Below are positions 40,591-51,560 of a DNA stretch of 64,000 nucleotides, piece by piece (positions within the stretch are counted from its first letter, which is position 1; each line of letters starts with the position of its first letter). Made by a program: the position numbers and the translations under genes. Below the pieces are notes generated by a model. That model had not been told where the DNA came from, made no database searches, and saw nothing but the letters and a program-made list of their open reading frames with translations. The DNA is from Galeruca laticollis (Eukaryota; Arthropoda; Insecta; Coleoptera; Chrysomelidae). The stretch spans positions 92,382,910 through 92,446,909 of the forward strand of contig OY998176.1 of assembly GCA_963921935.1 (NCBI GenBank), written 5' to 3'.

Positions 40591-41985
40591 AAAATACGAG
40601 TATATTGAAAATATTTTAAGAATTCTAAGACAATTGACAAATCTTTCAATATCAAATATCATCGTCAGAATGACAGAAGTTACATTTCATTCGAATCCCA
40701 TTTGATGTTTAATAAATATTTTGGATTGCCCAAGAAGCGACCTACCTAGTGATTGACTTAATATATTTTAATAGAAAAAAGGAGATGACGATGTGATGTT
40801 ACAAATATTAGAGCTTAGTTATTATTAGCCCTATGGAGATATCCTGGGAATCTCCTTTCCAATTAAGATCAGTGAAAGTGTGCAATGATATAGAAAAACA
40901 GGTAAACTATATCTGCTGAGCTTTACAATTATCACTTAAGAAGACAGTTTAAAAGTGGAGAGCTCCCTAGATGTATCTGTTCATTGACGACTTGATATTG
41001 TGGGTTTCTAAAATGTCTTCTAATTTCTAACTCTTCAAGAAAATCCAGTTCTTGTTTCTTATCACAAATATGTAGTACTTCTAGTTCAATGAATGTTTGT
41101 CAAGTAGACGTTTTGCGTAGTAAGATTTATCTGGTTGTTTTAATCTATATGCTCGTAAATGTTCACTGTATCTGATCTCAAAATTTCTAAGGGTTAGACC
41201 CAAATAAACAGCATTACATTCTGGACATTTAAGTTTACATATTCCACACTTCTTTAATGTGTACATTTTTTTTACATTCTGTATTAACATTACTTTCTGT
41301 TTCAAAAGAAATTGTTGTATTTGTAGCTGAAGATATTATCTTTGAAATATTATTAGCAATATTACCTGCATATGTGATAGTTTTATAATTTTTAATTTCA
41401 ATATTTGGTTCAGGAAATATTAGTTTTAATGCCACATTTTCCTCTTTTTATTAATTAATTTATTTATCATATGTAATGGATTACCGCTGAATGTTGCTAT
41501 TGGTTTATTTGTATTGATTTCCCTAATAAAATTACATTTGTACATAGGAACTGAAAAAGCTCTATCATTGAATTATATGCTGCGAATTTATGTGACATGG
41601 GGTGATTGGAGTTATATGGTCTAATCGGTTTCGTTATTTTAGGTAATTTGACGGTTCCATATAATTGTGGAGAATGAGGATTTTTATGAACGATGGACTT
41701 CTTTTCGTTATCACTTGAAAAATAATTTGAAATATTCATAATATCTCTTACATTATTAGAGAAGTTTTTTGTTGGGTCTGCTCTGCTTGTACATCGCTAT
41801 AAAGTTATGTATCTCTGAATTATAATCATTAGTTGTAAATATAACATTGTCGTTCCATTTGTCAGATTTTGTAACTGTTAGGTTATTATTTTCTACTTTT
41901 TGATTGAATTTAAAACTGTAATGTCATTTTTTGTTTGAGGTTCAACTTTTGACGTTTCAATAATCAAGTACATTATTCAATTTAC
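40564..41985 (-). pseudogene. Penelope-like element A (deleted), minus arm of a head-to-head pair
   Basis: The minus strand carries the PLE 3' terminus (40590-40680), then upstream the GIY-YIG endonuclease (41305-41030: CGICKLKCPECNAVYLGLTL, RNFEIRYSEHLRAYRLKQPD) with its CPEC zinc pair, IFPEPNIEIKNYKTITYAGN (41430-41370), and RT pieces (41985-41510): ITVLNSIKK, LTVTKSDKWND in shifted frames, SPQLYGTVKLPKITKPIRP. It jumps directly to SHKFAAYNSMIE, so the RT catalytic core (the YIDD region) is deleted. PLEs are retroelements with an RT fused to GIY-YIG. This copy is inactive. Confidence 0.85.
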
Positions 41986-43127
41986 CGAAAACCAACACAC
42001 ACTGATGTGACAATTCCATATATTTTCAATCACCCCATATCACATAAACCAGCGGCATATAATTCAATGATACATAGAGCATTTTCAGTTCCTATGAACA
42101 AATGTAATTTTGATAAAGAGATTAATACAATTAGACAAATAGCAGCATCCAACGGTTATCCATTACATGTGATAAATAAGCTAATTAATAAAAAAGAGGA
42201 AAAAGTGGCATTATAACTAATATTTCCTAAACAAACTGAAGAAATGAAAACTTATAAAACCATCACATATGCAGGAAATATTTCTAGTAATATATTTAGC
42301 AACAAATACAGCAATTTCTTTTAAAACTGAAAGTAACGTAATTACAAAATTGTTGAATGTAAAAACAAAAATACCACCATTAAAGAAATCAGTTATATAT
42401 AAACTTAAATGTCCAGAATGTAATGCTGTCTATTTGGGTCAGACCCTTAGAAATTTTGAAATCCGCTACAGTGAGCACACATATTAAAACAACCAGATAA
42501 ATCACATTACGCAAAACATCTACTTGACACCAATCATTCATTGACACCTAACACATAACTGAAGTACTACATATTTGTGATAAGAAACAAGAACTGGATT
42601 TCCTTGAAGAGTTGGAAATTAGAAGACACTAAAGAAACCCACAATATGAAGAAGTCAATGAAAAGATAAATCTAGAGGGTTCTCCACTATTCAACTGTCT
42701 TCTTGAGTGGTAACTGTAAAGATCAGCAGACATATTTTCCTGGTTTTCTATATCATTGCACAGTCATACTGACCTTAATTGGAAAAATGATATCCAGGAT
42801 ATCACCATAGGACTAATAATATATAAGCTTCAATATTTGTGATATCACATCTTCTATTTTTTCTATTAACATATATTAAGTCAATCACAAGGTAGGTCAC
42901 TTCTTGATCTAGCCAAAAATAACTACTAAACATCAGGTAGGCAACTGATGAAGTGTAACTTCTGTCGTTCTGACGATGATATTCAGTTATCGAAACAATT
43001 GTCAATTTTTTAGAATCTTAAACAATATTCATTATATTGTGGAATTAGCTAGAAACATTGAGTTGCATTTAAAAGACTAATATGAGTAGATTCCACGAAG
43101 TAAGGGTCGAGACAGTTAATTTCGATC
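41986..43127 (+). pseudogene. Penelope-like element B (deleted), plus arm of the head-to-head pair
   Basis: Begins near the RT thumb (42007: FNHPISHKPAAYNSMIHRAF, VPMNKCNFDKEINTIRQIAA, INKLINKKEEKVAL), continues after a stop with LIFPKQTEEMKTYKTITYAG and then the endonuclease (42399-42540, YKLKCPECNAVYLGQTLRNF, EIRYSEHT) broken by a small deletion, the C-terminal EELEIRRH and the PLE 3' terminus ending AAGGGTCGAGACAGTTAATTT at 43127. It is arranged head to head with element A across about 41985, so the pair forms a large imperfect palindrome. Confidence 0.85.
42966..43010 (+). ncRNA. Hammerhead-ribozyme-like fold at PLE B terminus
   Basis: CTGACGA (42970-42976), an extra T, stem GATA/TATC with loop TTCAGT, GAAA (42992-42995), a 2-bp helix AC/GU with loop AATT, and GTC (43001-43003). 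The core nucleotides are canonical. The unpaired T before stem II is not typical, so activity is doubtful. Confidence 0.35.
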
Positions 43128-44769
43128 TATTTTTTATATTCCTCCTCCAGTGAAGATAAAAATACCCCACAAAAGTGCTCAACTTGAACTCATTTGAAGG
43201 ATTTTCTCGCATTGATTGATTTACAATCGATATAGTCCATCCAGCCGGAAATTACCTATCTGTAGAAACAAATAATTAACATATGTAGTTGGATAATTAT
43301 TGGTAAGTGAATCCAGTGTAACAGATTTGTTAAACTGGACCACGTTTATTTATCTGGTCTAGGACGAATTCATAAATTCACCAATTAAGAATGCGCATAA
43401 ATCACAATGCCATAAAACCGTGCCTAAACTATCGACGATTTAGCGTATAAAGTCACCACACGCTTCTGTAGTTCCAGTGAACAGTGGTCACTGCTTAAAT
43501 AAGCGGAAACTGTAAAACAACAAATGATTGGCTGAAAAATTCTCTATAACTTCTTAAAAATTGGAAAACTCTTTACACTTGATGGAATACTGTTGATATT
43601 GAAGCTCTTAAAAGGGCATGTTTATTAGGGCTTGTTGAATAATTTTATGAGAAACATTACAAGACTTTATATAAATGTATTGAAAACCTTTCACACATAC
43701 CAATGTACGTCATCTCGTGCATCTTTTAAGAGCTGTTTGGAAACTGTCTGAACATAATGTCGTCGACATATAGTATTTTTCAAATACTCCCCATTAAACT
43801 CTCACTAATAAAGTAGCTGCCAAAAATAAACTAAGGGAGTAATGCAGTAACTGGGGCATAACTACTGGCAAATAATCAGCAAAATGTGTGAGCTGAAGCA
43901 ATATCCTGATGCAAAAGCATGTATTGGTTTCCAGTACATACCAATGTGCTTTCGTCTCATGCATCAAATTTCTCAAGATGTTCTCATGCTTTGTGAAGAT
44001 GCCTGAATGTGAAGAATTAGATGTATGACTCCTGGTTGCGGAGAATTTGGTCATGAAGTCGTCAATTTCAAATATTCTCTATTATACTCTCTCAAATCGC
44101 ATACCAGTCAACAATAGACCAAGGAAGGAATACAGTAATAGGGCATAATAGGCCAAGCTGCAGAGATTTTGTCATGTAAAAAGGGTTAGAAGCGGCTTTA
44201 TTTGGGAAATAGTTTCATATAATGTAGTGAGGTGTTTTTCACTCGACTTTATTATTAATAACTTTGTTATTAACAATTTGAAGAAAAAAGTTTTTTCAGT
44301 ATATCGCATATAACATTAAAACTTACCGGATAATCGTGATGCCGTTGATAGTGAAATTCTAGAAAGTGAAAACACCAAGAAAATGAGATGTAGAACAACT
44401 CGACTGGACCGTGATTTTGGGAGAAAATCGGAAAAAGCCGACCAGAGTGCAGATTTTTTTCAAAATTCATAACACGATAATTTTTGAGATGTAGCATAGA
44501 TCATCCGACTAGTACCTAATGCCGAATTCTAAGACAAAAAAATTAATACAAAATCATCACTACTACTTCCTCATGAAAATTTCAATAGAAAAAGTCCTCT
44601 AAGGTATTTAAGAGTTCATTTGATCAATGGTAAATTGATGTACGCGTATTTACAAATTTATTGCGTTATGTTAATATTGGGCATGTGCTCGGTAACTATG
44701 ATAATATATTTGATCCATCATGATTTTCTATTATAGAGAATATGCTTTTATCAGCATATACGCATTTTA
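43128..44769. other. Gene-free AT-rich stretch with a decayed tandem duplication
   Basis: Two diverged units about 290 bp apart share ACATACCAATGT (43697 and 43948) and blocks such as TAAACTAAGGGAGTAATGCA against TAGACCAAGGAAGGAATACA (about 43827 and 44116), then GGGGCATAA/AGGGCATAA. No coding potential or known family recognised. Confidence 0.5.
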
Positions 44770-45301
44770 TCAATTTTTGTGGGATGGCCATCTTGCTACA
44801 CATTGTTCTTAGAATGTGTCCATGTTTTTCTGAATCTCCTTCAAAGAATTTATGAATTGCCACATTGTTGGATGACCGACCTCAAATTCTGCTTATAATC
44901 GTCGGCAAGCCATCTCAGCGTGATTATTGGTTTGAAGTTCCCCATTCAAGACCCTGTCTTGAAGATTCCAAATCTCTGGAAGAATGAGGGTATGCGCCGA
45001 CCATATCCTCTTCTTATAATTCGACTTTCGTGAAAAAAATTACGAATAGGAATTAGTAATTTAAATGGATATTCTCACCCATGCAATTATAAACATACCA
45101 CTCATGAAGTGGATCAAGATTGTCAATAGCCAATAAATCAAACGATGTATCCAAATTTTGGAGGGAGCCAAGTGCCAATGGGATGATCATTTTATCCTTC
45201 GACGCAAAATTGCCTTCATTATTGTACTCTATCAGCAAATTAAGTTCTCCCAGGTATTTTTTTATAATTCGACTTAGATGAAAAACACATCTAAAAGACA
45301 T
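44770..45301 (-). pseudogene. MULE-type transposase C-terminal remnant
   Basis: Minus strand from 45301 reads SRIIKKYLGELNLLIEYNNE, DKMIIPLALGSLQNLDTSFD and HEWYVYNCMGENIHLNY, then in another frame LPEIWNLQDRVLNGELQTNN, HAEMACRRL, EVGHPTMWQFINSLKEIQKN. These are the end of the catalytic domain and the conserved block NxxNRTNNxxEGWH...HPxxWxFIxxLxKxQ of Mutator-like transposases often found with FLYWCH domains in animals. The zinc finger and DDE core are not present. The assignment rests on motif order in broken frames. Confidence 0.6.
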
Positions 45302-46015
45302 CGCTTTTCTATAAAATTTTACTCTCCTTCTATTTTTGTAATACTAAATGAAATGTGTTGCAAAGCTAAAAATTTGAATCGAAAAACTGAATGCCTTCTT
45401 TACTACTAATGTGAAACGAACCTGTTGTTTTTATTTTATTAAGAATCTTTGATAAACTCTCATAGACATCGCTTTTCTATAGAATCTTACTTTCCTTCTA
45501 TTTTAGTAATTCTGAGTGAGATGAGTTGCAAAGATAAATATTTGAATTCAAAAAATGAATGCCTCCTTTATAAGTAAAGTGAAAGAAACCTGTTGTTTTT
45601 TTATTTTATTAAGAATCTTTAATAAACTGCCATAGAAACCAATTTTCTATAAAAACTTACTTTCCTTCTATTTTAGTAATACTAAATGAGAAGTGTTGCA
45701 AATATAAATATTTGAGTTGTTTTAAATGAAACTCACGGTCTCTAGTTAATTCCACAAAATAATAAAAGTTATTGAAAATTCTAAAAAATTGACAATTGTT
45801 TCGATAAATCAATATCGTATCGAAACAATTGTCAATTTTTTAGAATTTTCAATAACTTCTATTATATTGTGGAATTAACTAGAGACCGCTAGTTTCATTT
45901 AAAAACACTAATATGAGCATATTTCACGAAGTAAGGGTCGAGACAGTCAATTTCATAAATATTTGAAATTAAAAACTGAAGGCCTTCATTTTCACTAAAG
46001 TGAAAGGAACCTGTT
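45302..46015. repeat. 169-bp tandem repeat, three to four decayed units
   Basis: TTTTCTATA(A/G)AA(A/T)(T/C)TTACT recurs at 45305, 45473 and 45643, with TAAAGTGAAAG(G/A)AACCTGTTG ending units near 45427, 45593 and 46016. The last unit is split by a PLE terminal palindrome (45716-45954). Confidence 0.8.
45716..45954. mobile_element. Palindromic PLE-terminus insertion with 12-bp target duplication
   Basis: Two inverted copies of the PLE terminal sequence meet at about 45827 (ATCAATATCG/TATCGAAAC). The right copy ends AAGGGTCGAGACAGTCAATTTC. The flanks are ATAAATATTTGA at 45704-45715 and 45955-45966, a perfect 12-bp duplication inside the third 169-bp unit. No coding capacity. Confidence 0.88.
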
Positions 46016-46313
46016 GAGAGGTTGTCGGAGGGTGTAATCTTCAGTTCGGATTAGAGATTCTGAACTGGAAGGCATTACGGCACTCTTGAAGAGACCCAAG
46101 AAGGTCGAAACGCGTAAGTGTAGTATGCTCTTCCGCTTTCAGTTGCGAATCACCACAGATGTCCGTATCGGCAAAATGGCCGATCGACGTCACGGTTTTC
46201 GAAGGGGATGTAATTCAATATTCTGCGTGGTATTAGCCAGGAATGTAGTTGTTTTGCCCTTCGAAGTACGGTCAGGCCAATAAGTCGAAATTATTGAAAT
46301 TTCGACTAAAACA
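46016..46313. repeat. Copy 1 of a PLE-like terminal repeat (474-bp spacing)
   Basis: GAGAGGTTGTCGGAGGGTGT through ATTGAAATTTCGACTAAAAC is nearly identical to 46490-46787. It contains a long hairpin (GTAATCTTCAGTTC...GAACTGGAAGGCATTAC) followed by a hammerhead-like fold. Arrangement as direct repeats with hammerheads is known for PLE pseudo-LTRs. No RT is left next to it, so the parent family is inferred. Confidence 0.7.
46079..46134 (+). ncRNA. Hammerhead-ribozyme-like fold, copy 1
   Basis: TTGAAGA (46086-46092; CTGANGA expected, so C3 is U here), stem II GACC/GGTC (46093-46096, 46103-46106) with loop CAAGAA, GAAA (46107-46110), stem III ACGC/GUGU closed by a GUAA loop (46110-46121), predicted cleavage after A46122. 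Stem I: G46123-C46085, two mismatches, then UGCU with GGCA. Type I layout. The C3 change would probably abolish cleavage. Confidence 0.5.
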
Positions 46314-46489
46314 GGTGTAGTAGAAAATCGAAATTTATATTTCATATAGCACCTCGTATTTTATGAAATTATATTCATTATTATTTAATACGACTAATAC
46401 GGTCGCATTTATTTGAGGTGTTGGTTCGCAACTGAAAGTGAAGATGGCGCCAACTGACTACTTCTCGCTTGTGTAACTACACGAACCAA
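46314..46489. other. Spacer between the two PLE-like repeats
   Basis: About 175 bp unique to copy 1, without coding potential. It includes ACTGAAAGTGAAGATGGCGC, related to the element's GTTGCGAATC region in inverse sense. Confidence 0.4.
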
Positions 46490-46806
46490 GAGAGGTTGTC
46501 GGAGGGTGTAATCTTCAGTTCGGATTAGAGATTCTGAACTGGAAGGCATTACGGTACTCTTGAAGAGACCCAAGAAGGTCGAAACGCGTAAGTGTACTAT
46601 GCTCTTCCGCTATCAGTTGCGAATCACCACAGATGTCCGTATCGGCAAAATGGCCGATCGACGTCACGGTTTTCGAAGGGGATGTAATTCAATATTCTGC
46701 GTGGTATTAGCCAGGAATGTAGTTGTTTTGCCCTTCGAAGAACGGTCAGGCCAATGAGTCGAAATTATTGAAATTTCGACTAAAACAGGTGTAGTAGAAA
46801 ATCGAA
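46490..46806. repeat. Copy 2 of the PLE-like terminal repeat
   Basis: Direct repeat of 46016-46313 at a 474-bp offset, differing at few sites (GGCACTC against GGTACTC, TAGTATG against TACTATG). After TCGAAATTTA it runs into a TA microsatellite. Confidence 0.8.
46553..46608 (+). ncRNA. Hammerhead-ribozyme-like fold, copy 2
   Basis: Same core and stems II and III as the fold at 46079-46134, again with TTGAAGA instead of CTGANGA. Stem I pairs less well because the two changed bases fall in it. Confidence 0.45.

Positions 46807-46860
<54 letters not shown>
46807..46860. repeat. (TA)n microsatellite, left border of the 358-bp array
   Basis: About 27 TA units directly before the first array unit. 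Confidence 0.95.
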
Positions 46861-46864
<4 letters not shown>

Positions 46865-49800
46865 AAGATCAAAAATGGATCATGCGTGAATTTAACAAAA
46901 ATAAAGAGCAAACAACAAGTGTTATCATGGGAAAGCACGCAAAAATATAGAGGTTACTGAAGAGGAGCGGTAAACGTAAACATGCATGTTTCTAGCTCAT
47001 TAGCCTTCATCAGTAAGGTATAACCAAGTATGGATGTGACACTTGGGAGCAACGATGTTGAATGAAACATGGAAGAACACAAAAAACGGAAAATAACAGG
47101 ACAACCAAACTCACATTTGTGCCATCAATTGGAAGCATTAATTGGAAGATTCCGATTTTGAAACAACAACCAATATCAACAAGGAGGCGCATAAAGCCCT
47201 CCTGTCTGGAAAAAACCAACCCAAGGTGAAGAAACAAGATCAAAAATGGATCATGCGTGAATTTAACAAAAAAAAGAGCAAACAACAAGTGTTATCATGG
47301 GAAAGCACGCAAAAATATAGAGGTTACTGAAGAGGAGCGGTAAACGTAAACATGCATGTTTCTAGCTCATTAGCCTTCATCAGTACGGTATAACTAAGTA
47401 TGGATGTGACACTTGGGAGCAACGATGTTGAATGAAACATGGAAGAACACAAAAAACGGAAAATAACAGGACAACCAAACTCACATTTGTGCCATCAATT
47501 GGAAGATTCCGATTTTGGAACAACAACCAATATCAACATGGAGGAGCATAAAGCCCTCCTGTCTGGAAAAACCAACCCAAGGTAAAGAAACAAGATCAAA
47601 AATGGATCATGCGTGAATTTAACAAAAAAAAGAGCAAACAACAAGTGTTATCATGGGAAAGCACGCAAAAATAAAGAGGTTACTGAAGGGGAGTGATAAC
47701 CGTAAACATGCATGTTTCTAGCTTATTAGCCTTCATCAGTACGGTATAACCAAGTATGGATGTGAAACTTGGGAGCAACGATGTTGAATGAAACATGAAA
47801 GAACACCAAGAACGGAAAATAACAGGACAACCAAACGCACATTTGTGCCATCAATTGGAAGATTCCGATTTTGGAACAACAACCAATATCAACACGGAGG
47901 CGCATAAAGCCCTCCTGTCTGGAAAAAACCAACCCAAGGTAAAGAAACAAGATCAAAAATGGATCATGCGTGAATTTAACAAAAACAAAAAGCAAACAAC
48001 AAGTGTTATCATGGGAAAGCACGCAAAAATAAAGAGGTTACTGAAGAGGAGTGATAACCGTAAACATGCATGTTTCTAGCTCATTAGCCTTCATCAGTAC
48101 GGTATAACCAAGTATGGATGTGAAACTTGGGAGCAACGATGTTGAATGAAACATGGAAGAACACCAAGAACGGAAAATAACAGGACAACCAAACGCACAT
48201 TTGTGCCATCAATTGGAAGATTCCGATTTTGGAACAACAACCAATATCAACACGGAGGCGCATGAAGCCCTCCTGTCTAGAAAAAACCAATCCAAGGTAA
48301 AGAAACAAGATCAAAAATGGATCCTGCGTGAATTTAACAAAAAAAAGACCTAACAACAAGTTGTATCATGGGAAAGCACGCAAAAATATAGAGGTTACTG
48401 AAGAGGAGCGGTAAACGTATACATGCATGTTTCAAGCTCATTAGCTTTCATCAGTACGGTATAACCAAGTATGGATGTGACACTTGGGAGCAACGATGTT
48501 GAATGAAACATGGAAAAACACCAAGAACGGAAAATAACAGGACAACCAAACGCACATTTGTGCCATCAATTGGAAGATTCCGATTTTGGAACAACAACCA
48601 ATATCAACACGGAGGCGCATAAAGCCCTCCTGTCTGGAAAAAACCCACCCAAGATAAAGAAACAAGATCAAAAATGGATCATGCGTGAATTTAACAAAAA
48701 AAAAGAGCAAACAACAAGTGTTATCATGGGAAAGCACGCAAAAATGAAGAGGTTACTGAAGAGGAGTGATAACCGTAAACATGCATGTTTCTAGCTCATT
48801 AGCCTTCATCAGTACGGTATAACCAAGTATGGATGTGAAACTTGGGAGCAACGATGTTGAATGAAACATGGAAGAACACCAAGAACGGAAAATAACAGGA
48901 CAACCAAACGCACATTTGTGCCATCAATTGGAAGATTCCGATTTTGGAACAACAACCAATATCAACACGGAGGCACATGAAGCCCTCCTGTCTAGAAAAA
49001 ACCAATCCAAGGTAAAGGAACAAGATCAAAAATGGATCCTGCGTGAATTTAACAAAATTAAAGAGCAAACAACAAGTGTTATCATGGGAAAGCACGTAAA
49101 AATAAAGAGGTTACTGAAGAGGAGTGGTAACCGTAAACATGCATGTTTCTAGCTCATTAGCCTTCATCAGTACGGTATAACCAAGCATGGATGTGAAACT
49201 TGAGAGCAACGATGTTGAATGAAACATGGAAGAACACAAAGAGCGGAAAATAACAGGACAACCAAACGCACATTTGTGCCATCATTTGGAAGATGCCGAT
49301 TCTGGAACTATAACCAATATCAACACGGAGGCGCATAAAGCCCTCCTGTCTGGAAAAAACCAACCCAAGGTAAAGAAACAAGATCAAAAATGGATCATGC
49401 GTGAATTTAACAAAAACAAAGAGCAAACAATAAGAGTTATCATGGGAAAGCAGGCAAAAATGAAGAGGTTACTGAAGAGGAGTGGTAACCGTGAACATAC
49501 ATGTTTCTTGCTCATTAGCCTTCATCAGTACGGTATAACCAAGTATGGATGTGAAACTTGGGTGCAACGATGTTGAATGAAACATGGAAGAACACAAAGA
49601 ACGGAAAATAACAGGACAACCAAACGCACGTTTGTGCCATCAATTGGGAGATTCCGATTTTGGAACAACAACCAATATCAACACGGAGGCGCATAAAGCC
49701 CTCCTGTCTGGAAAAAACCAACCCAAGGTAAAGAAACAAGATCAAAATGGATCATGCGTGAATTTAACAAAAACAAAGAGCAACCAACTAGTGTTATCAT

Positions 49801-49929
49801 GGGAAAGCACGCAAAAATATAGAGGTTACTGAAGAGGAGTGGTAACCGTAAACATGCATGTTTCTAGATCGTTAGCCTTCATCAGTACGGTATAACCAAG
49901 TATGGATGTGAAACTTGGGAGCAACGATG
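46861..49929 (+). repeat. 358-bp tandem array, forward units
   Basis: AACGATGTTGAATGAAACAT recurs at 47051, 47421, 47777, 48135, 48492, 48850, 49208 and 49566, with the array ending at 49929. Spacing is 356-358 bp except for a 370-bp unit with a 12-base internal duplication (GGAAGCATTAATT). Most units contain a 94-codon open frame (start near MEEHQERKITGQPNAH, end KRLLKRS). The opposite strand is also open for about 98 codons. Since 358 is not a multiple of three, units are separate frames. I know no homologous protein. Confidence 0.93.
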
Positions 49930-51498
49930 TTTCACATCCATACTTGGTTATACCGTACTGATGAAGGCTAATGAGCTAGAAACTTGCATGTTTACGGTTA
50001 CCATTCCTGTTCAGTAACCTCTTTATTTTTGCTTGCTTTCCCATGATAACACTTGTTGTTTGCTCTTTGTTTTTGTTAAATTCACGCATGATCCATTTTT
50101 GATCTTGTTTCATTACCTTGAGTTGGTTTTTTCCAGACAGGAGGGCTTTATGCGCCTCCGTGTTGATATTAGTTGTTGTTCCAAAATCGGAATCTTCCAA
50201 TTGATGGCAGAAATGTGCGTTTGGTTGTCCTGTTATTCTCCGTTCTTTGTGTTCTTCCATGTTTCATTCAACATCGTTGCTCCCAAGTTTCACATCCATA
50301 CTTGGTTATACCGTACAGATGAAAGCTAATGAGCTAGAAACACGCATGTTTACGTTTACTACTCCTCTTCAGTAACCTCTTTATTTTTGCTTGCTTTCCC
50401 ATGGTAACACTAGTTGTTTGCTCTTTGTTTTTGTTAAATTCACGCATGATCCATTTTTGATCTTGTTTCTTTACCTTGGGTTGGTTTTTTCCAGACAGGG
50501 GGGCTTTATGCGCCTCCGTGTTGATATTGGTTGTTGTTCCAAAATTGGAATCTTCCAATTGATGGCACAAATGTGCGTTTGGTTGTCTTGTTATTTTCCG
50601 TTCTCTGTGTTCTTCCATGTTTCATTCAACATCGTTGCTCCCAAGTTCCACATCCACACTTGGTTAAACCATACTGATGGAGGCTAATGAGCTAGAAACA
50701 TGCATGTTCACGGTTACCACTCCTCTTCAGTAACCTCTTCATTTTTGCGTGCTTTCCCATGATAACACTTGTTGTTTGCTCTTTGTTTTTGTTAAATTCA
50801 CGCATGATTCATTTTTGATCTTGTTTCTTTACCTTGGGTTGGTTTTTTCCAGACAGGAGGGCTTTATGCGCCTCCGTGTTGCTATTGGTTGTTGTTCCAA
50901 AATCGGAATCTTCCAATTGATGGCACAAATGAGCGTTTGTTGTCCTGTTATTTTCCGTTCTTTGTGTTCTTCCATGTTTCATTCAACATCGTTGCTCCCA
51001 AGTTTTACATCCATACTTGGTTATACCGTAGTGATGAAGGCTAATGAGCTAGAAACATGCATGTTTACGGTTACCACTCCTCTTCAGTAACCTCTTCATT
51101 TTTGCGTGCTTTCCTATGATAACACTTGTTGTTTGCTCTTTGTTTTTGTTAAATTCACGCATGATCCATTTTTGATCTTGTTTCTTCAACTTGGGTTGGT
51201 TTTTTCAAGACAGAAGGGCTTTATGCGCCTCCGTGTTGATATTGGTTATTGTTCCAAAATTGGAATCTTCCAATTGATAGCACAACTGTGCGTTTGGTTG
51301 TCCTGTTATTTTCCTTTCTTTGTGTTCTTCCCTGTTCCATTCAACATCGTTGCTCCCAAGTTCCACATCCATACTTGGTTATACCATACTGATGAAGGCT
51401 AATGAGCTAGAAACATGCATGTTTACGGTTACCACTCCTCTTCAGTAACCTCTTTATTTTTGCGTGCTTTCCCATGATAACACTTGTTGTTTGCTCTT

Positions 51499-51504
<6 letters not shown>
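49930..51504 (-). repeat. 358-bp array, inverted units
   Basis: The array flips at about 49930 (GTATGGATGTGAAAC, a 16-base spacer, then TTTCACATCCATAC) and continues for about 4.4 units in the opposite orientation (AACATCGTTGCTCCC at 50269, 50627, 50986 and 51344). The whole thus forms a giant imperfect palindrome. Confidence 0.93.
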
Positions 51505-51551
<47 letters not shown>

Positions 51552-51560
51552 TATGTTTTA
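51505..51560. repeat. (TA)n microsatellite, right border of the array
   Basis: TA repeats with minor interruptions (ATACATATATATG) mirror the left border at 46807-46860. Confidence 0.93.

Noticed and set aside
43794..44054. 86-codon minus-strand frame
   Set aside because: Lies in a decayed non-coding tandem duplication; no homology recognised and no splice or start support.
46861..51504. Overlapping 90-98-codon frames on both strands of the 358-bp units as a protein-coding tandem gene family
   Set aside because: Both strands are open over the same bases, unit length is not a multiple of three, and no known domain is present; treated as satellite sequence.
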